A stretch of 64,000 nucleotides of DNA from assembly GCA_963801255.1 (NCBI GenBank), contig CAWDEC010000019.1, forward strand, positions 212,756 to 276,755. Reading direction: 5' to 3'. The notes under the pieces were generated by a model. It ran no database searches and was not told where the DNA came from. It saw only the letters and a program-made list of their open reading frames with translations. Within the stretch, counting starts at the first letter, position 1; each line of letters starts with the position of its first letter. The translations under genes and the position numbers were made by a program. This document shows positions 27,861 to 36,035 of this stretch, in pieces. Source of the stretch: JAICXG01 sp963801255. GTDB lineage: Bacteria; Verrucomicrobiota; Verrucomicrobiia; Chthoniobacterales; UBA10450.

Positions 27861-27990
27861 TGAAGGAGCTGGAGATACGGCGCTGTTAGCCTGGGAAATT
27901 TTGGGTGGCCTGGTAGTGCTGCTCACAGTGGTGGGCGTCGCTTCCATGCTTCCGGAGCTGGTTCGCTATATGCGGATAAAGCGAATGTAG
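27787..27990 (+). CDS. Small single-pass membrane protein (DUF6893-like)
   Basis: A 67-residue protein with a charged N-terminus, one membrane helix (ILGGLVVLLTVVGVASML, about 38-55) and the end LPELVRYMRIKRM, which matches the short DUF6893-type proteins of this locus type (P-D/E-L-x-R-Y-x-R/K). It overlaps the protease by 74 bases in another frame; ATG at 27787 is used, 27793 is an alternative. It may tether the soluble hydrogenase to the membrane; that is inference. Confidence 0.7.
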   Translation: MKMKTLTRTARDWKNELRDQVRGRDEGAGDTALLAWEILGGLVVLLTVVGVASMLPELVRYMRIKRM

Positions 27991-28079
27991 CCGGGGTCGC
28001 GCGTTTCTTCCCACTGGCCACAGGGAAGAATGAAAGATTTTACAATTCAATAGCTGGAATCGCTGGGCGATTCGTGCAC

Positions 28080-28100
28080 CGAAAAAAGGTGCCTTTTTCG
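28080..28100. promoter_or_regulatory. AT-rich dyad upstream of the hydrogenase structural genes
   Basis: CGAAAAAAGG and CCTTTTTCG form an inverted repeat with a 2-base centre (one extra A in the left arm). It ends 9 bases before the ribosome site of hhyS, in the only sizeable gap (134 bases) within the first half of the locus. It may be an operator or an RNA hairpin that affects hhyS expression. No clear sigma-70 promoter was seen beside it. Confidence 0.4.
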
Positions 28101-28124
28101 CTCACAACAGAAGGAAGGATTGGC

Positions 28125-29189
<1,065 letters not shown>

Positions 29190-29201
29190 CCGGAGAAGGA
29201 A

Positions 29202-31025
29202 ATGGATACATCCACACTCGATAATCCGCCGCAAACCGAACCTGCCGCCGCAAAGCCGGCGCAATCCGGCAACCTCGTCGAAATGTCATGGGATCCGGTG
29301 ACCCGGATTGTTGGCAGTCTCGGCATCTACACAAAGATCGATTTCGACGCCAAGAAGGTGGCGGAGTGTTTTAGCACTTCGTCAATCTTTCGCGGCTACT
29401 CCATCTTCATGCAGAACAAGGATCCGCGAGATGCGCACTTCATCACCAGTCGCATCTGCGGGATTTGCGGTGATAACCATGCCACCTGTTCGGTTTACGC
29501 ACAGAATATGGCGTATGGCGTGAAGCCGCCCCCACTCGGCGAATGGATCGTCAATCTCGGCGAAGCGGCCGAATACATGTTCGATCACAACATTTTCCAG
29601 GACAACCTCGTCGGGGTCGACTTCTGCGAAATGATGGTGAAGGAAACGAATCCGGGCGTTTGGGAGAAGGCGCAGAAAACCGAGGCGCCGCACGCGAAGG
29701 ACCACGGCTATCGCACGATCGCCGACATCATGCATGCCCTCAATCCATTCGAGGGCGAGTTCTATCGCGAGACGCTCCAGGTCAGCCGCTACACGCGCGA
29801 AATGTTTTGCCTGATGGAAGGCCGGCACGTTCATCCATCGACTTTGTATCCGGGCGGCGTCGGGACCGTGCCGTCAATCCAAGTCTTCACTGATTACCTC
29901 GTTAGGCTAACGAGATATGCCGAGTTCATGAAGCGCTGCCTGCCGCTGCATGATGATCTCTTCGATTTCTTCTATGAAGCCCTTCCAGGATACGAAGAAG
30001 TCGGTCGCCGCCGTATTCTTCTCGGGTGCTGGGGCTCGTTCCAGGATCCCGATGTTTGCGATTACAACTACAAGACGATGAAAGAATGGGGCGAGGCCAT
30101 GTTCGTCACGCCCGGCATCGTGATCGATGGCGAACTGGTCACGACCAACCTGATCGACATCAATCTCAACATCCGCATTCTGCTTGGCTCCTCTTACTAT
30201 GAGGATTGGGAGAGCGCGCAGACGTTCGTCAAAACCGATCCGTTAGGCAATCCGGTTGACCAGCACCATCCCTGGAACCAGACCACGATTCCAAAACCGC
30301 AGAAGCGAAATTTCGCGGACAATTATAGCTGGGTCATGTCCCCGCGCTGGCTTGACAAGCGCACGGGCGATCATCTCGCCCTCGACACCGGCGGCGGACC
30401 GATCGCGCGTCTATGGGCAACCGCGCTCGCCGGGCTCGTCGATATCGGTTATGTCAAAGCCACTGGCAACAGCGTCAAGATTCGTCTCCCGAAGACTGCT
30501 ACCAAGGGCGAAGTGGAGTTCGAATGGAAGGTGCCGAAATGGAGCAACGCAATCGAACGCGATCGCGCCCGCACCTATTTCCAGGTATACGCCTGCGCCT
30601 GCGCCTACTACTTCATCGAGAAAGCGATGGCGGAAGTGCACGCGGGACGGAGCGCGACCTTCACACCCTTTAAAGTGCCGGACGAGGCTATCGGATGCGG
30701 TTTCCATGAAGCCGTGCGCGGCGTCCTGTCGCATCACCTCGTCATCCGCGGGGGCAAGATCGCAAATTATCATCCTTATCCGCCCACTCCGTGGAACGCG
30801 AACCCGCGTGACATCTACGGCACGCCCGGACCCTACGAAGACGCCGTGCAAAACACGCCGCTCTTTGAGGAGAACGGACCCGATAAATTCAAAGGTATCG
30901 ACATCATGCGTGCTGTTCGGAGCTTCGATCCTTGTCTCCCCTGTGGAGTGCACATGTATCTCGGCGGCGGCAAACTCTTGAAACAGCGGCATACCCCGAC
31001 GGCCTTGATGGGCCTCGCGAAATAA
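29202..31025 (+). CDS. hhyL: [NiFe]-hydrogenase large subunit, group 1h
   Basis: Holds the Ni-Fe active site that splits H2. The N-terminal motif RICGICGDNH (Cys86, Cys89, His93) and the C-terminal DPCLPCGVH (Cys578, Cys581, His584) give the four cysteine ligands. RICGICGDNH and the whole neighbourhood place it in group 1h, the high-affinity, oxygen-tolerant class used to live on atmospheric H2. Twenty-three residues follow His584, so the precursor has a tail for the maturation protease encoded upstream. GGAGAAGG precedes the ATG. A perfect 17-base palindrome built from the dispersed motif lies inside the gene at 29898. Confidence 0.95.
   Translation: MDTSTLDNPPQTEPAAAKPAQSGNLVEMSWDPVTRIVGSLGIYTKIDFDAKKVAECFSTSSIFRGYSIFMQNKDPRDAHFITSRICGICGDNHATCSVYAQNMAYGVKPPPLGEWIVNLGEAAEYMFDHNIFQDNLVGVDFCEMMVKETNPGVWEKAQKTEAPHAKDHGYRTIADIMHALNPFEGEFYRETLQVSRYTREMFCLMEGRHVHPSTLYPGGVGTVPSIQVFTDYLVRLTRYAEFMKRCLPLHDDLFDFFYEALPGYEEVGRRRILLGCWGSFQDPDVCDYNYKTMKEWGEAMFVTPGIVIDGELVTTNLIDINLNIRILLGSSYYEDWESAQTFVKTDPLGNPVDQHHPWNQTTIPKPQKRNFADNYSWVMSPRWLDKRTGDHLALDTGGGPIARLWATALAGLVDIGYVKATGNSVKIRLPKTATKGEVEFEWKVPKWSNAIERDRARTYFQVYACACAYYFIEKAMAEVHAGRSATFTPFKVPDEAIGCGFHEAVRGVLSHHLVIRGGKIANYHPYPPTPWNANPRDIYGTPGPYEDAVQNTPLFEENGPDKFKGIDIMRAVRSFDPCLPCGVHMYLGGGKLLKQRHTPTALMGLAK
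29898..29914. repeat. Perfect 8-1-8 palindrome inside hhyL
   Basis: CTCGTTAGGCTAACGAG reads the same on both strands around its central base. It contains a full TCGTTAGGC copy running into a near copy (GCTAACGAG) on the other strand. It codes for LVRLT with the rare codons CTC-GTT-AGG-CTA-ACG. It is the only case where two arms of the dispersed motif fuse into a true palindrome. Confidence 0.8.
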
Positions 31026-31027
31026 TC

Positions 31028-31720
31028 ATGGCCGAGCAAAGTGCGGTTCAGGTGATGCTTGAGGCGTCGCCGGATGAAATTTACGACATCGAACTGGAGC
31101 ACAGCCTGCTTCAGGCTAACGAAAAGCTCGCGCATGAGAATCGCGCACTGCTCGATCGAAATGGTGTGACCGCGATCGATTTCATGGGCGCAATCGGTTC
31201 CGGCAAAACCACGCTCATCACGAAACTGGTCGAGAAGTTGAAAGAGAAAATGGGCGTGGCGGTTTTTAACGGCGATGCCACCACGAGCAATGACGCCGAC
31301 GCCATCGCGAAACAGAACGTACCGGTCGTTCAGATTGCGACGATCAACGGTTGTCACCTCGATGCCAACCTGGTGGGCAAAGGCTTAAAAAAAATCCCAC
31401 TCGAAAATCTCAAAATGATTTTCATTGAGAACATCGGAAATCTGATTTGCCCGGCGGAGTTTCCGTTAGGCTCGAAAGCGCGCGTCGTCGTCGTGAGCGT
31501 GACCGAAGGACCGTGGATGGTGCGAAAACATCCGCACATGTTCCTCGGCTCGCAGGTGGTTGTGATTAATAAGATCGACCTCGCCGATGCGATGGAAGTG
31601 AGCGTCGATCAACTGATCGCCGACGTGCACGCGCTTAAGCCCGATATCAAAGTCATTCCAACGAGCTGCAAGAACGGCGTGGGTCTCGACGAAGTCGCGC
31701 AAACACTCCTCGCGATCTAG
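31028..31720 (+). CDS. hypB: Hydrogenase nickel incorporation GTPase HypB
   Basis: A 230-residue SIMIBI-class GTPase that works with HypA to put nickel into the large subunit. P-loop GAIGSGKTT (54-62), NGCHLDA (Cys109-His110, the metal site at the dimer face), IENIGNLICP and NKID (base recognition) are all present. The start is the ATG 2 bases after the hhyL stop; the frame is open further upstream but overlaps hhyL. The N-terminus lacks the His-rich stretch and CxxCGC motif seen in some HypB proteins, so it has only the G-domain metal site. Confidence 0.95.
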   Translation: MAEQSAVQVMLEASPDEIYDIELEHSLLQANEKLAHENRALLDRNGVTAIDFMGAIGSGKTTLITKLVEKLKEKMGVAVFNGDATTSNDADAIAKQNVPVVQIATINGCHLDANLVGKGLKKIPLENLKMIFIENIGNLICPAEFPLGSKARVVVVSVTEGPWMVRKHPHMFLGSQVVVINKIDLADAMEVSVDQLIADVHALKPDIKVIPTSCKNGVGLDEVAQTLLAI

Positions 31721-31731
31721 GCCTCACGAGC

Positions 31732-32127
31732 ATGCATGAGTTTTCGATCGCGTCCGGTCTCGTCGAAAAACTCCTCGATTTCGCGGAACAGAATCCAGAC
31801 AAGAAAATCGTCGAGGTACGTGTGGCGATCGGTGAGTTCGCTCAGATTGAAGAGGAGCAGCTGCGTTTCTGCTACGACTCAATCATCAGCGAAATGCCAA
31901 TCGCGGGTTCCAGCCTGACGATTGAACCAGTTCTCGGCAAAGTTGCCTGCTCGCACTGCGGCTATCAGGGGCCACCAAAATATTGGGACGGCATCTTGCA
32001 CGGCCAGCCGGTTGCGACCCTGCAATGTCCAGGCTGTGGCAAAGCCGCCGAAGCAATCGCAGGGAACGAGTGTGCCATCCGTTCCATTCGCTATCAGCCT
32101 AACGAGATGGCTCGTACCGCCTCATGA
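31732..32127 (+). CDS. hypA: Hydrogenase nickel chaperone HypA
   Basis: A 131-residue nickel chaperone. The N-terminal MHE with His2 is the nickel site, and Cys73/Cys76 with Cys99/Cys102 (CSHC...CPGC) form the structural zinc site. It follows hypB by 11 bases and overlaps the nickel permease by ATGA. It is a little longer than the usual 113-120 residues, through its C-terminus. Confidence 0.94.
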   Translation: MHEFSIASGLVEKLLDFAEQNPDKKIVEVRVAIGEFAQIEEEQLRFCYDSIISEMPIAGSSLTIEPVLGKVACSHCGYQGPPKYWDGILHGQPVATLQCPGCGKAAEAIAGNECAIRSIRYQPNEMARTAS

Positions 32128-32894
32128 ACACGCTCTTCCCCATTCTTCTCTTCGGTTTTTTCCTCGGTATGCGACACGCGACCGATTCGGATCACGTCGT
32201 CGCAGTGACCACGATCGTCAGCCGTCAGCGAAGCATTTGGAACGCGGCGTGGACCGGCATCTTCTGGGGCATTGGCCATAGCCTGACACTGTTGGCAATC
32301 GGCGGTGCGATCATTCTCTTTGGCATCGTCATTCCGGCAAAGCTCGGGATGAGCCTCGAGTTTTGCGTCGCGCTCATGCTGATCTTGCTCGGCGGAATTA
32401 ATCTGCGGACAACGTTTCGAGCCGTCGAGACACAGATCGATCAGGAAGGCGTGCATCACCACGCGCATCGGCACGGGGATTATGTCCACAGCCATTCGCA
32501 TGGACACGAAGTCGAGACTCATGGGCACGCGGAAGAAGACGTGCCGCCGGCAAAGCTCGATCGCGCGTTTGGGCGCTCGAAATTTTACCGGGCCTTGCGT
32601 CCGTTCATCATCGGCGTCGTGCACGGTTTGGCCGGTTCGGCGGCGGTGGCGCTCCTTGTCCTCCCCATTATTCGCGACCCGCTTTGGGCAGTGGCTTACC
32701 TGCTCATCTTTGGTCTCGGTACGATCGCGGGGATGATGCTGATTACGGCGGCAATCGCCGTGCCGGTTTCCTATTCAACGCGTTTTCAATGGGTGCATCG
32801 CCACCTTGGCACTGCGGCCGGCGTCCTTAGTCTTGGTTTCGGTTCGTTCCTCGTTTACCAGATCGGCTTCGTCGAAGGGCTCTTCACCCGCTGA
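32124..32894 (+). CDS. Nickel permease, NiCoT/UreH-like
   Basis: A 256-residue membrane protein with about six helices. RHATDSDH (His18-x4-Asp23-His24) in the first helices is the metal-selectivity motif of the nickel/cobalt transporter family. A His-rich loop (HHHAHRHG...HSHSHGHE, about 112-135) lies between helices and probably holds nickel in the cytoplasm. It lies between hypA and hypF with overlapping start, so it should bring in nickel for this hydrogenase. Cobalt import is the alternative. Confidence 0.85.
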   Translation: MNTLFPILLFGFFLGMRHATDSDHVVAVTTIVSRQRSIWNAAWTGIFWGIGHSLTLLAIGGAIILFGIVIPAKLGMSLEFCVALMLILLGGINLRTTFRAVETQIDQEGVHHHAHRHGDYVHSHSHGHEVETHGHAEEDVPPAKLDRAFGRSKFYRALRPFIIGVVHGLAGSAAVALLVLPIIRDPLWAVAYLLIFGLGTIAGMMLITAAIAVPVSYSTRFQWVHRHLGTAAGVLSLGFGSFLVYQIGFVEGLFTR

Positions 32895-32917
32895 AACCGG
32901 AGCGGCGCAAAATTGTC

Positions 32918-34126
32918 GTGCGTGGCGCTGTCCAAGGCGTCGGCTTTCGACCTTTTGTTTATCGGCTCGCGACGGAACTGGGCTTGAAAGGCTGGGTGAT
33001 CAACTCCGCCCAAGGCGTCTTCATCGAGGTGGAAGGTTTGCCTAACGAGTTAGCGGATTTTGCGCAACGCCTCCGCAGCGAGAAACCCGCCCGGGCCATC
33101 ATCCAAAGTTGCGAGTCGTCACAGCTTGCGGCCCGCGGTTACGAAAAGTTCGAGATCCGCGAAAGCAGCGACGCGGGAAGCAAGACGGCGCTGATTCTGC
33201 CGGACATCGCAACCTGCGCCGATTGTCTACGCGAGATATTTGATCCGACGAATCGCCGTTTCCGTTATCCGTTCACCAACTGCACGAATTGCGGCCCGCG
33301 TTTCTCGATTATCGAAGCGCTACCTTACGACCGGGCCAACACATCGATGAAGAAATTCGCGATGTGCCAGGATTGCGCGAGGGAATACCGCGATCCAGCC
33401 GACCGGCGTTTCCATGCCGAGCCAAACGCCTGCCCGCGCTGCGGGCCACAACTTCAGCTTTGGGATTCGTTAGGCGAAATCCTCTCACAGAGAGAGAATG
33501 CTCTTGATGGAGCCGCTGCCGAGATTTGCGCAGGGAAGGTCGTTGCAGTCAAAGGGCTCGGCGGTTTTCAGCTGCTTGTTGACGCGCGAAACGCGGACGC
33601 AATCCAGCATTTGCGCGAGCGGAAGCATCGAGAAGAAAAGCCCTTTGCAGTCATGTTTTCATCGCTCGAGTCGATCCGGGCATATTGCGAAGTTTCTGCT
33701 CTGGAAGAGCAGATCCTTACATCACCCGAATGCCCGATCGCATTATTACGCCGGAGGGAGGTTTCGTCTGCCCCGCCGATTAAAGGCCCCGCACGACAAT
33801 TCGACGCGCTCGCCCCGCGTAATCCCAATCTCGGCGTCATGCTTCCTTACACGCCGCTGCATCATCTTCTCTTGCGCCTGCTCAATTTTCCGATTGTCGC
33901 GACGAGCGGCAACATCAGCGACGAGCCAATTTGCATTGATGAGTGCGAAGCCCGCGAGCGGCTGTGCGGAATCGCGGACTTCTTTCTCGTCCATGATCGT
34001 CCGATCGTTAGGCACATGGATGATTCGGTCGTTAGGCTGTTGGCTGGGCGCGAACTGGTCCTGCGCCGAGCGCGCGGTTATGCGCCGCTGCCGATCACTC
34101 TTGCGTCGGGAATCGCGAGATCGTGA
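32918..34126 (+). CDS. hypF: Carbamoyltransferase HypF, N-terminal part
   Basis: HypF makes the cyanide ligands from carbamoyl phosphate. This part holds the acylphosphatase domain (RGAVQGVGFRPF at the start), two zinc fingers (CADC-x18-CTNC and CQDC-x18-CPRC) and the YrdC-like adenylation domain (VVAVKGLGGFQLLVDA, ATSGNISDEPI). The GTG at 32918 is the first usable start, but the first acylphosphatase strand (RRKIVV) is coded just upstream, so translation may begin earlier from a rare start. The frame stops at 34126, right after LPITLASGIARS, while the rest of HypF continues in another frame. Confidence 0.85.
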   Translation: MRGAVQGVGFRPFVYRLATELGLKGWVINSAQGVFIEVEGLPNELADFAQRLRSEKPARAIIQSCESSQLAARGYEKFEIRESSDAGSKTALILPDIATCADCLREIFDPTNRRFRYPFTNCTNCGPRFSIIEALPYDRANTSMKKFAMCQDCAREYRDPADRRFHAEPNACPRCGPQLQLWDSLGEILSQRENALDGAAAEICAGKVVAVKGLGGFQLLVDARNADAIQHLRERKHREEKPFAVMFSSLESIRAYCEVSALEEQILTSPECPIALLRRREVSSAPPIKGPARQFDALAPRNPNLGVMLPYTPLHHLLLRLLNFPIVATSGNISDEPICIDECEARERLCGIADFFLVHDRPIVRHMDDSVVRLLAGRELVLRRARGYAPLPITLASGIARS

Positions 34127-35192
34127 ACGGAAAACCGTCCTTGCCGTAGGTGCGCATTTGAAAAATACCGTCGCGCTCAAAATCGGCTCTGACGTTTTTA
34201 TCAGCCAGCATCTCGGCGATCTCGCGACCAAAGCCGCGCATGATGCCTTCATTCGCGCGGCTGCGGATCTGCCGAGGCTTTACGACGCGGCGCCGGAGGT
34301 AGTCGTGCACGATCTGCATCCCGAATATCTCTCGACCAAATTTGCGTTGGAGCAGCCGGGGCAACACGTGGCCATTCAGCATCACGTCGCGCATGTCGTG
34401 GCTTGCATGGCAGAAAACGAAATCGCGCCACCGGCTCTTGGCGTTTCGTGGGATGGCACAGGCTATGGATTGGACGAGACAATCTGGGGTGGTGAATTTT
34501 TTCTCGCGAGGAGCGACGGAACGTTTGAGCGCGTGGCCCATTTTCGGCCATTTCGTCTTCCAGGTGGAGATCAAGCCATCAGGGAACCGCGTCGGAGCGC
34601 CCTCGGCGTCCTTTATGAAATCTTCGGCGATGCCGTGTGGGAGAGGCCGGAAGTCCTAAGTGTTTTTTCGCCTAACGAACTCTCCATTCTCCGCCAAATG
34701 CTGGTGAAGCGTTTCAACGCTCCGCTCACCTCCAGTGCGGGCAGGCTATTCGACGCCGTTGCGGCCCTGATCGGTTTGCGCCAGCGCGCTTCATTCGAAG
34801 GTCAGGCGGCAATGGAGCTGGAGTTCGCCGCTCAGGAGTCGTTCACCGATGCAGCCTATCCCTTCGAGCTGAGGGCCGAGGCGCCAATCGTGGTCGATTG
34901 GGAACCAGCCATCCGGGCCTTACTCGGCGATATAGAGAGCGGGACGGCGTCGGCCGTTATCTCGACTAAATTTCATCACATGCTGAGCAAGACCATTCTG
35001 GCGACGGCGCAACGCATCGGGGAATCGAAAGTCGCTTTGAGCGGCGGTTGTTTCCAGAACCGCTTTCTCTCAGAACTGGTGATCGCGGACTTGCGCCGGG
35101 AAGGCTTCACGCCCTTCTGGCATCAACGTGTTCCGCCTAACGACGGTGGAATCGCTCTTGGTCAAGCGGTCGCTGCGACCTGGAGGGCCTAA
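34080..35192 (+). CDS. hypF: Carbamoyltransferase HypF, C-terminal part (frameshifted)
   Basis: The Kae1-like carbamoyltransferase half of HypF, in the frame +1 relative to the first part. VLAVGAHLKNTVALK is the normal continuation after the YrdC domain; HHVAHVVACMAEN and SWDGTGYG form the metal and nucleotide sites, and LSGGCFQNRF is the conserved end motif. An ATG at 34080 is in frame but has no good ribosome site. One extra base between about 34100 and 34126 (for example in the GGG at 34108) would explain the split. It may be a sequencing error, a true split gene or ribosomal slippage. Confidence 0.8.
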   Translation: MRRCRSLLRRESRDRERKTVLAVGAHLKNTVALKIGSDVFISQHLGDLATKAAHDAFIRAAADLPRLYDAAPEVVVHDLHPEYLSTKFALEQPGQHVAIQHHVAHVVACMAENEIAPPALGVSWDGTGYGLDETIWGGEFFLARSDGTFERVAHFRPFRLPGGDQAIREPRRSALGVLYEIFGDAVWERPEVLSVFSPNELSILRQMLVKRFNAPLTSSAGRLFDAVAALIGLRQRASFEGQAAMELEFAAQESFTDAAYPFELRAEAPIVVDWEPAIRALLGDIESGTASAVISTKFHHMLSKTILATAQRIGESKVALSGGCFQNRFLSELVIADLRREGFTPFWHQRVPPNDGGIALGQAVAATWRA

Positions 35193-35198
35193 CTCCGC

Positions 35199-36035
35199 AT
35201 GAGAAAGAAAGCCGAGCCGGCACGCGCGGAAGAAAAACAGGCGGAAGAAATCATGGATCGAACCGCACCACCGGGTGAGGTGATCTACAAGGCGATCTAT
35301 GCCGAGGGCGAGCACGAGCTTCATCGCAGTTGGGCCGAGTTAGCGCTCTCTGGTTTGGCCGCCGGGCTCTCGATGGGTTTCTCCATGCTCGGGGAAGGTC
35401 TTCTTCGGGTCTATCTGCCCGCGGCGCACTGGACACCGCTGGTGAGCAAACTCGGTTACAGCCTTGGTTTCCTCATCGTTATTCTGGGACGCCAGCAACT
35501 TTTCTCCAAGAACACCCTGACGGTTATCCTTCCCTTGTTGCGCGAAAAAAGACCTCACATGCTCGTCAATGTCGCGCGGCTCTGGACGATCGTTTTCGTG
35601 ATGAACCTGATCGGCACCTTCGTCTTCGCTTGGATGGCCGCTAAATCTCCCGTCTTCTCATCCGAAGCGCGGAATGAGTTCGCGAAGATGGGCGAGCATG
35701 TTTTGCAGGCAGGTTTTGGCACCCTTCTCCTGCGCGCAATAGTGGCCGGATGGCTGATCGCGCTCATGGTCTGGCTATTGCCATTTGCTGAATCGGCTCG
35801 CATCTGGGTAATCATCATTTTGAGTTATTTGATCGGACTCGGCGAGCTGCCGCATATCGTCGCGGGGAGTGTGGAAACTTTTTACCTCGTCTGCGCTGGC
35901 ACGCTCGGTTTCGGAAGTTTTCTTCTCCACTTCGTTTCGCCAGTGCTGATTGGAAACGTCATCGGTGGAGTGGCGCTTGTGGCGGTTGGGGCACACGCGG
36001 AATTCTTCGAGGCCGAAGAACAGAAAAGGAAGTGA
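35199..36035 (+). CDS. Formate/nitrite transporter (FNT) family protein
   Basis: A 278-residue membrane channel of the FocA/NirC/YfdC type with about six helices after a charged N-terminus of 45 residues. RQQLFSKNTLTVILPLL is the family signature. It lies between hypF and the HypC-like/methyltransferase gene, with a GTGA overlap at its end, so it is part of the maturation unit. FNT proteins carry small anions such as formate; a link to one-carbon or carbamoyl supply for HypF/CO ligand would be speculation. Confidence 0.8.
   Translation: MRKKAEPARAEEKQAEEIMDRTAPPGEVIYKAIYAEGEHELHRSWAELALSGLAAGLSMGFSMLGEGLLRVYLPAAHWTPLVSKLGYSLGFLIVILGRQQLFSKNTLTVILPLLREKRPHMLVNVARLWTIVFVMNLIGTFVFAWMAAKSPVFSSEARNEFAKMGEHVLQAGFGTLLLRAIVAGWLIALMVWLLPFAESARIWVIIILSYLIGLGELPHIVAGSVETFYLVCAGTLGFGSFLLHFVSPVLIGNVIGGVALVAVGAHAEFFEAEEQKRK

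Noticed and set aside
28074..28124. Twin-arginine signal on the hydrogenase small subunit
   Set aside because: The upstream in-frame codons give only KK and no RRxFLK motif, and a strong ribosome site supports the later ATG.
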